Assembly (NCBI RefSeq): GCF_000018405.1
Contig: NC_009943.1
Span: 2,731,001 to 2,795,000 of the forward strand
Source: Desulfosudis oleivorans Hxd3
GTDB lineage: Bacteria; Desulfobacterota; Desulfobacteria; Desulfobacterales; Desulfosudaceae
Direction: 5' to 3'
DNA: 64,000 bases
The position numbers and the translations under genes were made by a program. Within the stretch, counting starts at the first letter, position 1. Each line of letters opens with the position of its first letter. Below are positions 1-8,618 of the stretch, piece by piece. A model generated the notes under the pieces. The model saw only the letters and a list, made by a program, of their open reading frames with translations, had not been told where the DNA came from and did not search any database.

Positions 1-1
1 C

Positions 2-559
2 TACCGGGTCAACACGTCATACGGGATAAAGGGGGCGCTGCGCTCGATCATTTCCTGGCTGATCCCCTACAAAACCTTTGGCTGGCGGACCAACCCGGTG
101 ATGACGGTTCTTTTTTTCATCATGCATGTCGGCCTGCTGGTGACGCCGGTCTTTCTGAAGGCCCACAATTACATGCTGTACGATGCGTTCGGTTTCTCCC
201 TGCCCACCATTCCGGACGGGGTGGCCGATCTCCTGACCATCGGCGTGATAACGGCTGTGGCCTTTATCCTGCTGCGCCGGCTTGCGCTGCCCGAGGTCCG
301 CATTCTCACCGACTGGAAAGACATCGTGCTGCTGGGGATCACGGCGGCTCCCTTTGTCACCGGTTTTCTGGCCTACCACGAGGCGGGCAACTACGATTTC
401 TGGATCATCGCCCATATATTAAGCGGCGAGATCATGCTGATAGCCGTTCCCTTTACCAAGCTTTCCCACTTCCTGCTCTTTTTCCTGTCCCGGGCACAGC
501 TTGGCATGGATTTCGGCATTAAGCGCGGCGGAATGAAAGGCAAAGGGTTCGCCTGGTAG
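2..559 (+). CDS. HmcE/TmcC-like membrane cytochrome subunit (C-terminal part)
   Basis: The reading frame is open from base 2 and ends with TAG at 557-559, so about 185 C-terminal residues are seen and the 5' end lies outside the window. Four hydrophobic segments are visible, near visible residues 34-54, 70-92, 105-128 and 133-162, with histidines inside or beside them (IMHVG, IAHIL, KLSHF) that could bind heme b, as in the nitrate-reductase gamma-like subunits of Hmc and Tmc complexes. Such subunits pass electrons between the periplasmic multiheme cytochrome and cytoplasmic Fe-S partners. The gene is followed 55 bp later by an HmcF/TmcB-like Fe-S protein, which supports the assignment. Which complex (Hmc, Tmc or a relative) cannot be settled without the upstream genes. 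Confidence 0.75.
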   Translation, partial: YRVNTSYGIKGALRSIISWLIPYKTFGWRTNPVMTVLFFIMHVGLLVTPVFLKAHNYMLYDAFGFSLPTIPDGVADLLTIGVITAVAFILLRRLALPEVRILTDWKDIVLLGITAAPFVTGFLAYHEAGNYDFWIIAHILSGEIMLIAVPFTKLSHFLLFFLSRAQLGMDFGIKRGGMKGKGFAW

Positions 560-614
560 GCGCTTCCCTGGACACGAAACAGAGCAACTGTTTGAGCAAT
601 AAGGATAGACGATT

Positions 615-1997
615 ATGCCTGAAGGAACACTGTGCAACCGCAAAATGGTCAACGAGAAGGAGTTTCTCTCCGCGCTCCTGGCGGACAAGCAGGGCAAGCA
701 GTACTACGCGGAACTGAACGAACTGGATGTGGACCACAAGAAGCTGGTCGATACCCTGTCCAAGACCCTTAAATCCCGCACGAAAACATGGCTTGAAATC
801 TGCGCCCACTGCGGTATGTGCGCCGACAGCTGTTTTTTCTACCTGGCCAACAAAAAGGATCCGGAGCAGGTCCCCTCCTACAAGATTCAGTCCACCCTGG
901 GCCGGCTGGTCAAGGCCCCTCACAAGGCGGACAACGCCTTCATGCAGTACTGCATGGACACGGCCTGGGGCAAATGCACCTGTTGCAACCGGTGCGGCTC
1001 TTACTGCCCCTTCGGCATCGACATGGGGGTCATGTTCAGCTACCTGCGGGGCCTGCTCTTCTCTCAGGGCTTTGTTCCCTGGGAACTCAAGATCGGTTCC
1101 GGCATGCACCGCATCTACCAGGCACAGATGGATGTCACGTCCGAAGACTGGGTCGAAACCTGCGAATGGATGGCCGAAGAGAGCGAGGAAGAGTACCCGG
1201 GCCTGGAAATCCCCATCGACAAGGAGGGGGCCGACATCATGTACACGGTCAACGCCCGGGAGCCCAAGCACTACCCCCAGGACATCGCCGAGGCGGCCAT
1301 GCTCTTTCACATTGCCGGTGAAAACTGGACCGTGCCCAGCCGAGGATGGGAAGAGACCAGCCTGGCCATGTTCGCCGGCGACTGGGAGGCCTGCAAGATG
1401 CAGGTGGAGTCGGTGTACGCGGCCATGGACCGGCTCAAGCCCAAGCGCATGGTGGTCACCGAGTGCGGCCATGCCTATCGGGCCACGGTAATTGAAGGTC
1501 CCTACTGGGCCGGCCTTGCCTCGGGCAAGACCCCGGTGGAAAGCCTTCACTACGTGGAGTGGGTGGCCGAGGCCCTGCGTACCGGCAAACTCAAGATCGA
1601 CCCGGCCAAAAAAATCAAGGAACCGGTAACCTACCAGGACTCCTGCAACTATATCCGAAACGCGGGCCTGCGCGATATCCCCAGAGAGATCATGAGCTAC
1701 ATCGCCGAGGATTTCCGGGAGATGAAGCCCTGCAAGGAGCACAACTTCTGCTGCGGCGGCGGCGGTGGCATGAACGGCCTGGGCCGCTACCGGGAGCAGC
1801 GCAATATCGGCCTGAAGGTCAAGCGGGATCAGATTCTGGCCACCGGCGCCAAGCTGGTGATCTCGCCGTGCCACAACTGCTGGGACGCCATCCGGGATAT
1901 GGAAGAGGTCTACCGGATCGGCATCCGCTGGAGTTTTTTAAAGCCACTGCTGCTGGACATGGTGATCGTGCCGGAGCACCTGCGGGCCGAGGAGTAA
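615..1997 (+). CDS. HmcF/TmcB-like cysteine-rich Fe-S protein (HdrD family)
   Basis: 460 residues. Two N-terminal ferredoxin-type cysteine clusters are visible: C63-x2-C66-x2-C69-x3-C73, and a second around residues 121-131 ending in CPFG. The C-terminal half holds CCG-domain motifs as in the HdrD subunit of heterodisulfide reductase: TECGHAYR near 282, a CCGGGGG stretch near 379 and SPCHNCWD near 418, the usual ligands of a noncubane 4Fe-4S site. It is predicted to be a cytoplasmic electron-transfer subunit docked on the preceding membrane cytochrome, exchanging electrons between periplasm or quinone pool and a thiol/disulfide or Fe-S partner. The length is close to that of HmcF of Desulfovibrio. 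The start has AAGGA about 8 bases upstream. The family is clear; Hmc versus Tmc is not resolved. Confidence 0.85.
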   Translation: MPEGTLCNRKMVNEKEFLSALLADKQGKQYYAELNELDVDHKKLVDTLSKTLKSRTKTWLEICAHCGMCADSCFFYLANKKDPEQVPSYKIQSTLGRLVKAPHKADNAFMQYCMDTAWGKCTCCNRCGSYCPFGIDMGVMFSYLRGLLFSQGFVPWELKIGSGMHRIYQAQMDVTSEDWVETCEWMAEESEEEYPGLEIPIDKEGADIMYTVNAREPKHYPQDIAEAAMLFHIAGENWTVPSRGWEETSLAMFAGDWEACKMQVESVYAAMDRLKPKRMVVTECGHAYRATVIEGPYWAGLASGKTPVESLHYVEWVAEALRTGKLKIDPAKKIKEPVTYQDSCNYIRNAGLRDIPREIMSYIAEDFREMKPCKEHNFCCGGGGGMNGLGRYREQRNIGLKVKRDQILATGAKLVISPCHNCWDAIRDMEEVYRIGIRWSFLKPLLLDMVIVPEHLRAEE

Positions 1998-2075
1998 TGC
2001 AGGACAGCCTTCGGACCGGAAGGCGGCAGACCGGCAGTGCAACACAGAAAACGGTTTGATACAGGGGTGACATTC

Positions 2076-3002
2076 ATGTTTAAAAAAATCTTGTTTGCGA
2101 CAACCGCTTCCCCGGCATGCGACCACGCGGCCCGGGTAGCCTTTGACATGGCCGGCCGGTACCCGTCGGACCTGACCGTGCTGCATGTGCTGGGCGTTCC
2201 CTCCAGGGGATTCGGCCAGTATGTGACGGATGTGCGGACCGGTGAGCAGCTGGTGCCCGACGAGGACTATATCGCATGGGTGAAGGAGGAGATGAAAACC
2301 ACCTATGCCGAACAGCTGAAACAGTGTCCTGAATGCACCATGGAAGCGGTGGCCGGCATTCCCCATACCGAGATTCTGCGGTTTGCCCGTAAAACCGACG
2401 CCGATCTGCTCATTCTGGGGGGCCACACAAAAGACCGGGAAAACGAGGGCTACACATACCGAAACATGGCCGGCAGCACGTTGCAGTCCGTGGCCCGCAG
2501 CGCCCGGTGCCCGGTACTGGTGGTCTCCCGGCCGGCGGCCTCCTTCTGGGGCGGATTCTCCAACATCGTTCTGGGCACCGATTTTTCAAAGGCGGCGGAA
2601 CACGCCTTCCGTTTCGCCCTGTCGGCGGCCAGACAGCTTGACTGCCGGCTTCACCTCTTTCACGCCCTGGACATCAGCGGCATGCATGCCGGCAAGGTGC
2701 TGGAACAGGATGAGATTGAAGACCGACTCCGCGACAGCCTGAACACCATCCGGCGCAAGTACGTATCCCAGATGAAAGACTTTAAAAACTATGAAATCGA
2801 CGCGTGGGAAGGCGTTCCCTACGTGGAAATTGTCAAGTACGCCCGTGAAAAATTCGCCGACCTGATCGTGATGGCCCATCACACCGGCTCACGGGACGCG
2901 GAAAACAGCGCACTGGGCAGCACCATGGAGCAGGTTGTGCTGCGCGCCACCTGCCCGGTAATCAGTGTCAACCACCCGGACAAGGTGTCACAGGACGCAT
3001 AG
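2076..3002 (+). CDS. Tandem-domain universal stress protein
   Basis: 308 residues with two UspA folds (about 1-145 and 155-300). Each half begins with a hydrophobic strand (KKILFATTAS; SNIVLGTDFS) and ends with a nucleotide-binding glycine motif: GGHTKDREN followed by AGST in the first, HHTGSRDAEN followed by LGST in the second, both leading to CPVLVV/CPVISV-type last strands. These are the G-x2-G-x9-G(S/T) signatures of ATP-binding Usp proteins. The ATG at 2076 is chosen over the upstream in-frame ATG at 2037 because AGGGGTGA lies just before it and homology begins there. It sits 78 bp after the HmcF-like gene and 31 bp before a response regulator, so it is probably cotranscribed with both; a stress or redox role is inferred from that context. 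Confidence 0.88.
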   Translation: MFKKILFATTASPACDHAARVAFDMAGRYPSDLTVLHVLGVPSRGFGQYVTDVRTGEQLVPDEDYIAWVKEEMKTTYAEQLKQCPECTMEAVAGIPHTEILRFARKTDADLLILGGHTKDRENEGYTYRNMAGSTLQSVARSARCPVLVVSRPAASFWGGFSNIVLGTDFSKAAEHAFRFALSAARQLDCRLHLFHALDISGMHAGKVLEQDEIEDRLRDSLNTIRRKYVSQMKDFKNYEIDAWEGVPYVEIVKYAREKFADLIVMAHHTGSRDAENSALGSTMEQVVLRATCPVISVNHPDKVSQDA

Positions 3003-3033
3003 GCAGTAAAAATCTTGAAAAGAGAGGTGTCAC

Positions 3034-3396
3034 ATGGCGAAAAAAATTCTGATCGTCGACGATGATCCCAACATCACCAGTTACCTGACCGAGTTTTTTG
3101 CAGACAATGGTTATGCCACCTGTGCGGCCTCGGACGGCCGGGAGGCCCTGGATGTGGCCAAAAAGGAAAAACCCGATCTGATCACCCTGGACCTGGAAAT
3201 GCCCGATGAATGGGGGCCCCGTTTCTACCGCAGGATGTCCCAGGACCCGGAGATCAAGAACACGCCGGTCATTGTGATCAGCGGCCTGTCCGGCAATCAG
3301 TATGCCATTCAAAAGGCCGTGGCCAGTATCAGCAAACCCTTTGACCGGGATGAACTGATCAAAATCGTCAGGGACGCCATTGGTGATGCAAAATGA
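3034..3396 (+). CDS. Single-domain response regulator (Rrf1-like)
   Basis: 120 residues making up one receiver domain and nothing else. The acidic pair and first strand (ILIVDDDPN), the phospho-acceptor aspartate in TLDLEMP (about residue 53), the Ser in VIVISGLSG and the lysine in SISKPFDRDE are all present, so phosphorylation should be possible. With no output domain it must act by contact with a partner, like CheY- or DivK-type proteins. In Desulfovibrio the hmc operon ends with rrf1, a small response regulator, then rrf2; the same order recurs here with a kinase between the two. The stop overlaps the start of the downstream kinase gene, so the two are translationally coupled and probably partners. 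GAGAGG precedes the ATG. Confidence 0.88.
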   Translation: MAKKILIVDDDPNITSYLTEFFADNGYATCAASDGREALDVAKKEKPDLITLDLEMPDEWGPRFYRRMSQDPEIKNTPVIVISGLSGNQYAIQKAVASISKPFDRDELIKIVRDAIGDAK

Positions 3397-4972
3397 CGCA
3401 GCATCCGGGTCTGTTGCCGCGGTTGATATAAACGGCACCATCGGCGGCATCGTGGGTTCGCTGGTACTGGCCGAGCCCGAGGCCGACCTGCGGGACGCCC
3501 TTGAGATACACCTCACCCGACTGGGCCTGCATGTACACAAGGCGGGCAACGGGCAGGCGGCCCTGAACCTTCTCAAGGAGCAAGGACCCTCTTTTCTGCT
3601 GGCCAACGCCAGGCTGCCGGACATGAGCGGCATCGACCTGCTTCGCCTGAGCCAGGCGGTCTCCCCGAACACCGCCGTGATCATCATGGGAGACCCCGCG
3701 GACCGGAAATCCGCCCTGGCCGCCCTTCGGCTCAAGGCCACCGACTATATTCACATTCCGGTGGAAAGCGAGCACCTGGAAGTGGCCCTGACGCGGGCCG
3801 CTCACTGGCGGACCACGCGCGTCAAGATTCAGCACTACGTGGAGCAGCTGGAGGCCCTGCACCAGACCAAGGTGCTCTTTCAACAGCTGTTTGATGAAGT
3901 CCCCTGTTATATCTCGATTCAGGACAAGCATTTTCGTCTCACCGGCGCCAACCGACGTTTCAAGGAGGATTTCGGCGACACCATCGGTTCCATCTGCTAC
4001 GAGGTCTATAAACACCGCAGCGAGCCGTGCCGGGACTGCCCGGTGATGGGCACCTTTGAGGACGGCCAGCCCCGGCAGACCGAAGAGGTGGTCACCAGCA
4101 AATCCGGCGAAAAGATCAATGTGCTGACCTGGACCGCGCCCATTCATGACGCCGCGGGCCAGATCACCCAGGTGATGGAGATGGCCACCGACATCACCCA
4201 GATTCGCAAACTGCAGAGCCGGCTGACATCCATCGGCCTGCTGATGAGCTCAATCTCCCACAGCATCAAGGGGCTTCTCACAGCCCTGGACGGCGCCATC
4301 TACCGGCTGGATTCAGGCCTTGAAAAGCAGGACATGGACAGGGTGCGCGACGGCGCCGACCGGGTCAAGGAGATGGTGGCCCAGATTCGCAAGATGGTGC
4401 TCAATGTGCTTTACTACACCAAGGAGCGCCAGCTGAACTGGGCACGCATCAATGTACGGGACTTTACCCGGGACGTGGTCTCCATCATCGGGCCCAAGGC
4501 GGAGGCCGCCGGCGTGACCTTTACGCACAACCTGAGCAGCGGCCTGGGGGCCTTTGAGGTGGACCCCGGCGCCCTGCGCTCGGCCCTGATCAACATTCTT
4601 GAAAACTGCATCGACGCCTGTGTGGATGACAAAAGCGGCAACGACAGGAAGCATGAGGTGACCCTGAAGGTGACGGACCGGGACGACCATGTCGTGTATG
4701 AAATCCAGGATAACGGCGTGGGCATGGACCAGGAGACCCGGGAAAAGATGTTTACCCTCTTTTTCTCCTCCAAGGGAAGCCGGGGCACCGGCCTGGGCAT
4801 GTTCGTGGCCGACCAGATCATCGGCCAGCACGGCGGCAGCATTGATGTGGACTCGGAACCCGGCAGCGGGTCGACCTTTACGGTGCGCCTGCCCAGGATC
4901 CTGCCCCAGGAGATTCGCCAGCCGGCCGATGCGGATACCGGCGAACCGGACCATGCCTCCCATACAGAATAG
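3386..4972 (+). CDS. Hybrid sensor histidine kinase: pseudo-receiver, PAS, HisKA, HATPase
   Basis: 528 residues from the ATG at 3386, which overlaps the preceding stop codon; TTG 3380 and GTG 3383 are alternatives. Order: receiver-like domain (about 22-138), PAS (about 155-270), H-box SSISHSIKGLL with H292, then HATPase_c with NILENCIDAC near 404, DNGVGMD near 443 and GTGLGMFV near 467. The receiver is degenerate: the phospho-aspartate position is Asn74 (LLANARLPDM), the acidic pair reads EPEAD and the usual Lys-Pro reads HIP, so it should not be phosphorylated. The PAS domain holds C204, C215 and C218 (PCRDCPV), which could bind a metal or sense redox. No membrane segment is seen, so it is cytoplasmic. 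It probably phosphorylates the adjacent single-domain regulator. Confidence 0.88.
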   Translation: MQNDAASGSVAAVDINGTIGGIVGSLVLAEPEADLRDALEIHLTRLGLHVHKAGNGQAALNLLKEQGPSFLLANARLPDMSGIDLLRLSQAVSPNTAVIIMGDPADRKSALAALRLKATDYIHIPVESEHLEVALTRAAHWRTTRVKIQHYVEQLEALHQTKVLFQQLFDEVPCYISIQDKHFRLTGANRRFKEDFGDTIGSICYEVYKHRSEPCRDCPVMGTFEDGQPRQTEEVVTSKSGEKINVLTWTAPIHDAAGQITQVMEMATDITQIRKLQSRLTSIGLLMSSISHSIKGLLTALDGAIYRLDSGLEKQDMDRVRDGADRVKEMVAQIRKMVLNVLYYTKERQLNWARINVRDFTRDVVSIIGPKAEAAGVTFTHNLSSGLGAFEVDPGALRSALINILENCIDACVDDKSGNDRKHEVTLKVTDRDDHVVYEIQDNGVGMDQETREKMFTLFFSSKGSRGTGLGMFVADQIIGQHGGSIDVDSEPGSGSTFTVRLPRILPQEIRQPADADTGEPDHASHTE

Positions 4973-5033
4973 AACAAAAAATAAAACAAGTGTCCATCCA
5001 TCGGCTATGGGGACACGAAAAAGGTTTTCAATC

Positions 5034-5160
5034 CAGAAATGAGAATTTTTTCGTAAGGTCAAGGAAAACAAGGGTTGACGCGGAGGCGTACTGCTGTACG
5101 CCGCACAAGGAAGCCCGCAGTTTGACGCAGAGATTGCGGAAAAAGGCCATTTATGGATGA
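5034..5160. repeat. Intergenic hairpin element, diverged relative of the 150-bp repeat family
   Basis: The 358 bp between the kinase and the Rrf2 gene hold an element whose core GGCGTAC-TGCT-GTACGCC is a perfect 7-bp stem, followed by GCA. The same core (GGCGTAC, 4-5 bases, GTACGCCGCAGTGACGAG) lies in the middle of the three elements at 9.8, 55.0 and 58.4 kb. The flanks here differ and lack the 17-bp terminal inverted repeats, so it is either a decayed or a different subfamily. It does not code for anything evident. Confidence 0.5.
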
Positions 5161-5246
5161 AAACAAAACAAGCTGTTGACAGGATTCATTGCCGTACTGA
5201 TCACAAAATCGTTTTTTGTGTAAAGCGTGTTTGCTTCCAACTTGCC

Positions 5247-5275
5247 TTGACAAACGTGCCATAAGCGACTAATGG
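5247..5275 (+). promoter_or_regulatory. Sigma-70-type promoter for the Rrf2 gene
   Basis: TTGACA at 5247-5252, a 17-base spacer and TAATGG at 5270-5275. It lies 56 bp ahead of the chosen Rrf2 start and is consistent with a separate transcript starting around 5282 for the regulator and the genes after it. Confidence 0.5.
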
Positions 5276-5330
5276 TCATCCTTTGCCTGACGTGACAACA
5301 GAATCAAAAAACAGCAGCAAGAAGATCATT

Positions 5331-5795
5331 ATGCGACTGACCACCAAGAGCCGCTACGGCACCCGTTTGATCCTGGATCTGGCCCTTTATGGAAAAGAGG
5401 AACCGGTCCGGCTCTCCGAAGTCTCTAAAAGACAGGGGATCTCCCTGAAGTACCTTGAAAAGCTGATCCGCCGCATGCGCAGGGCCGGCCTGGTGGAGAG
5501 CAGCCGGGGCCCCTATGGTGGCTACAAGCTGGCAAAGGCCCCGGAGGATATCTCCGTGGGCGACATCGTCCGGGTCATGGAGGGCGGCACATCCATCACC
5601 GACTGTTCTGAACGGGAGAGTGTCTGCGGCGTGTGCAACCGGGCCGGAGAGTGCCTCTCCCGCCACATCTGGGTGGAGACCAGCAAGGCCATGTTCAACG
5701 CCCTGGACGAATTTCGCATCGGCGATCTGATTGAAAACTCCACTACGATCCTGAAAAGCAGCAAAGACAGCCCAACACCGTCACCGCCCGTCTGA
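5331..5795 (+). CDS. Rrf2-family transcriptional regulator with four cysteines
   Basis: 154 residues from ATG 5331. The upstream TTG at 5283 would add 16 residues, but Rrf2 proteins normally start exactly at MRLTTKSRYG. The winged-helix N-terminus (KSRYGTRLILDLALYG, then SLKYLEKLIRRMRRAGLVES) and the wing (RGPYGGYKLAK) are typical. C92, C99, C102, C108 and H112 follow in the effector region, comparable to the Cys/His ligands of the Fe-S cluster in IscR, so an Fe-S or redox sensor is likely. The first-named Rrf2 is the repressor encoded at the end of the Desulfovibrio hmc operon, and here too it lies downstream of HmcE/F-like genes, a receiver protein and a kinase. It may control that operon, the sulfur cluster downstream, or both. 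Confidence 0.88.
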   Translation: MRLTTKSRYGTRLILDLALYGKEEPVRLSEVSKRQGISLKYLEKLIRRMRRAGLVESSRGPYGGYKLAKAPEDISVGDIVRVMEGGTSITDCSERESVCGVCNRAGECLSRHIWVETSKAMFNALDEFRIGDLIENSTTILKSSKDSPTPSPPV

Positions 5796-5849
5796 AACGA
5801 TTCGTCCAAAGCCCTGACACCCATGACCCTCTCCGTCCAAGGAGCCGCC

Positions 5850-6554
5850 ATGAACCTTTGCCAATTCCGATACAGCGACGATAACCTGGGATACCTGATT
5901 GCCGGCACGCGCCACGCCATTGCCATTGACGGCGGCGCTGTTCAGGAGATGCTGGCCTTTCTTGACACCCACGGGCTCACACTTACCGCTGTCACCAATA
6001 CCCACACCCATCCGGACCACACCTCGGGCAACAGCGCCCTGGTCCAGGCCACCGGCGCGGCCCTGGTGGAGATTCCCCAACTGCTTCAGACGGGCCGCCT
6101 GGAGCTGGAAGGCGCCACCATTGAGGTGCACCACACCCCCGGCCATTCAGCAGATTCCGTGGTGTTTCATTTTGATGATGTGCTGATCGCCGGCGACACC
6201 CTTTTTATCGGCAAGCCGGGCCGGTGTTTTACCGGAGATCCGGCATCATTTTTAAAAACCATTCAATGGATCCTTACCCTGCCGGACAACACCCGCGTTT
6301 ATCCGGGCCACGATTATGTTCACGAATACGTGTCCGACCTTGCGGCCATCGAACCGAACAATCCTGAAATTGCCCGGTGCCTGGCCGCTTACGACCCCGG
6401 TCACGTGGTCTCCTTTCTGGCCCGTGAACGCAGGCTCAATCCCGCCCTTCGACTCAACGACCCTGTTGTCATCGACCTGCTCAAAGCCAGGGGCCTTGCT
6501 CATGCCACCGAGCAGGAGCGATGGATCTCGGTTCTCTCACTGATTCACAAATAA
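5850..6554 (+). CDS. Metallo-beta-lactamase-fold hydrolase (glyoxalase II type)
   Basis: 234 residues from ATG 5850, which has AAGGAG five bases upstream; ATG 5823 in the same frame has none. The metal motif THTHPDH gives H52, H54, D56 and H57; H99 (HTPGHS), D116 (IAGDTLF) and H154 (YPGHDYV) complete a binuclear site of the glyoxalase II / persulfide dioxygenase group. Substrate is not settled: a glutathione or other thioester, or a persulfide. The next genes encode a rhodanese-ferritin fusion and an FAD oxidoreductase, which favours sulfane sulfur. The C-terminal 60 residues (LAAYDPGHVVSFLARERRLN onward) form an extra helical part absent from the smallest family members. Confidence 0.85.
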   Translation: MNLCQFRYSDDNLGYLIAGTRHAIAIDGGAVQEMLAFLDTHGLTLTAVTNTHTHPDHTSGNSALVQATGAALVEIPQLLQTGRLELEGATIEVHHTPGHSADSVVFHFDDVLIAGDTLFIGKPGRCFTGDPASFLKTIQWILTLPDNTRVYPGHDYVHEYVSDLAAIEPNNPEIARCLAAYDPGHVVSFLARERRLNPALRLNDPVVIDLLKARGLAHATEQERWISVLSLIHK

Positions 6555-6664
6555 CGATTTGTGTTGTTTTAACGATCCGTGTTTGAAAAAATGGGGCTCC
6601 GGGTTACCATCGGCCACACAGCGATTTTCTTTCTTTTAGAAACGACTGAAAGGAGAGACGGCAG

Positions 6665-7504
6665 ATGAAGTGGAGACAGTTTTTCACCCCTGTTAAATCC
6701 ATGGACACCGACCAGGCCCGGCAACTGATTGCCGACACGCACCGGAATGACATATCGATCATTGATGTGCGCCAGCCCGGTGAGTATGAAAAGGGCCATA
6801 TTCCCGGGGCCCGGCTGATACCCATGGGAGAGCTGGACACCCGTCTTTCCGAAATTGACAGGAACAAACCCGCCCTGGTCTACTGCGCCGTCGGGGGCCG
6901 CAGCCGGGTGGCGGCCCAGATGATGGCCGGAAAAGGATTTTTCAATGTCATCAACATGGCCGGCGGTTTCAAGGCATGGAACGGTGAGGCGGCCGTGGGC
7001 CCCCAGTCCCTGGGGCTGGAACTTTTCTCCGGCAGCGAGCCCATCGACCAGGTGCTGGCCGTGGCCTATTCCATTGAGGACGGCCTGCGGGACTTCTACC
7101 TTTCAATGGGCCGGCAGGTCAAAAACATCCAGGCCGCCTCCCTGTTTGAAAAACTGGCCGCCATCGAGGTCAAGCACCAGGATCTTATCTACCGGGCCTA
7201 CACGGCCATCACCGACTCGCCGGTGTCCAGGGAACGGTTTGTCACCGAACGGGTGGGAAATGCGATTGAAGGCGGCATGAGCACCGAGGATTATATGGCC
7301 ATGTTTTCCCCGGACATGGAGTCGGCCACGGATATCATCAGCCTGGCCATCTCCATCGAGGCCCAGGCCCTGGACCTCTATTTCCGGGCATCGGAAAAGG
7401 TCGACGCTACTGAAGGCAAAAAGGCGCTGGCCAGGCTGGCCGATGAAGAGCGCAGTCACATCAACGAACTGGGCAAACTGATGGACACGATACAGGAGAA
7501 ATAA
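6665..7504 (+). CDS. Rhodanese - ferritin-like diiron fusion protein
   Basis: 279 residues, two domains in one chain. Residues about 13-112 are a rhodanese: IIDVRQPGEYEKGHIPGA, then the catalytic loop YCAVGGRSR with C74. Residues about 120-279 are a ferritin/rubrerythrin-like four-helix bundle with E138 (SIEDG), E168 and H171 (IEVKH), E232 (SIEAQ) and E262 with H265 (DEERSH), the usual carboxylate and histidine ligands of a diiron site. No rubredoxin domain follows. The likely role is transfer or disposal of sulfane sulfur coupled to oxygen, peroxide or iron chemistry in the cytoplasm; this is inferred from the domains. AAGGAGAGA precedes the ATG. Its stop directly abuts the next start, showing tight coupling with the FAD oxidoreductase. 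Confidence 0.85.
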   Translation: MKWRQFFTPVKSMDTDQARQLIADTHRNDISIIDVRQPGEYEKGHIPGARLIPMGELDTRLSEIDRNKPALVYCAVGGRSRVAAQMMAGKGFFNVINMAGGFKAWNGEAAVGPQSLGLELFSGSEPIDQVLAVAYSIEDGLRDFYLSMGRQVKNIQAASLFEKLAAIEVKHQDLIYRAYTAITDSPVSRERFVTERVGNAIEGGMSTEDYMAMFSPDMESATDIISLAISIEAQALDLYFRASEKVDATEGKKALARLADEERSHINELGKLMDTIQEK

Positions 7505-8617
7505 ATGGGCAACCTGGTACTTGCCGGCGGTGGTCATGCCCACATGGTGGCCTTAAGCCGGATTGGCGAACTGGTAAACCGGGGCCACCGCGTCACCGTG
7601 ATCGGCCCTTCCCCCCACCACTACTACTCTGGCATGGGCCCGGGTATGCTGGGCGGCACCTATTCGCCTGAGGATATCCGGTTCGACACCCGTGGGGTGA
7701 CTGAAAAAAACGGCGGTACCTTTATGTGTGACCGGGTCGAACGCATCGACCCGGACCGGCGTAGCGTTCACCTGGCCTCCGGGGATAAAGTGTCTTACGA
7801 CGTGCTCTCCTGCAACCTGGGCAGCCATGTGCCCCGAAGTCTGGTTGCCGAAGACAGCGGCGGCATCTACACGGTAAAGCCCATTGAAAAACTCCTGGAG
7901 GCCCGACAGCGCGTCCTGGAAATCATCTCCCGGAAAAAGGCGGCCATTGTCGTGGCCGGCGGCGGGCCGGCGGCGGCGGAAGTGGTGGGCAACATTCATT
8001 ACCTGGCCGCCGGTTCAGGCCAGCAAATGCCCACCATTCACATGTGCGCGGGCACGGCATTCATGGCCCGTTTCCCTGAAAAGGTGCGCCGCCGGGTGCG
8101 CCGGTCCCTGGCCGGCCGGGGCATTGTGATCGATGAAACCGCCTTTGTCCAAACGGTTCAAACCGGTGCCGTCATCCTGGAATCGGGCAGGACCATCGAG
8201 GCAGACCTGGTTTTTCTGGCCCTGGGGGTTATTCCGTCACCGGTGTTTGAAACATCCGGCCTGTCCGTGGGCCCGGACAGGGGACTGCGGGTCAACGCCT
8301 TTCTCCAGTCCCCGGACCATCCGGAGATTTTCGGCGGCGGCGACTGTATCTATTTCGAACCACATCCCCTGGACAAGGTGGGGGTCTACGCGGTGCGCCA
8401 GAACCCGGTACTCTACGCCAATCTGCTGGCATCGCTGGAGGGCAAACCGCTTTTGCCCTTTGATCCGGGCGGCGACTACCTGCTGATTTTCAACCTGGGC
8501 CACCGCACCGGTGTGCTGAAAAAGCGGGGCCTGATCATGGAAGGGCGGCTCCCCTTTCTTCTGAAGGACTATATTGACAGGCGATTCATGACAAAATTCC
8601 AACGACTGGAGGAATAG
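7505..8617 (+). CDS. FAD-dependent pyridine nucleotide-disulfide oxidoreductase
   Basis: 370 residues. The N-terminal FAD motif LVLAGGGHAHM (residues 4-14) and the following PHHYYSGMGPGMLGG resemble the oxidoreductase domain found fused in front of SelD, and also NDH-2/sulfide-quinone reductase relatives. A second nucleotide fold is at about 147 (VVAGGGPAAAEVVG), and the FAD-contacting GGGDCIYF lies near 277. No CxxxxC redox pair is seen, so direct disulfide reduction of the glutathione-reductase type is unlikely. A quinone or sulfur acceptor is possible given the rhodanese-ferritin gene ending one base before it. No membrane helix is seen. Function beyond a flavin-dependent NAD(P)H or sulfide dehydrogenase cannot be fixed. 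Confidence 0.8.
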   Translation: MGNLVLAGGGHAHMVALSRIGELVNRGHRVTVIGPSPHHYYSGMGPGMLGGTYSPEDIRFDTRGVTEKNGGTFMCDRVERIDPDRRSVHLASGDKVSYDVLSCNLGSHVPRSLVAEDSGGIYTVKPIEKLLEARQRVLEIISRKKAAIVVAGGGPAAAEVVGNIHYLAAGSGQQMPTIHMCAGTAFMARFPEKVRRRVRRSLAGRGIVIDETAFVQTVQTGAVILESGRTIEADLVFLALGVIPSPVFETSGLSVGPDRGLRVNAFLQSPDHPEIFGGGDCIYFEPHPLDKVGVYAVRQNPVLYANLLASLEGKPLLPFDPGGDYLLIFNLGHRTGVLKKRGLIMEGRLPFLLKDYIDRRFMTKFQRLEE

Positions 8618-8618
8618 C

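Noticed and set aside
519-1874. A 451-codon reverse frame over the HmcF-like gene
   Set aside because: Shadow of a GC-rich gene; no motif, whereas the forward frame has all CCG and ferredoxin cysteines.
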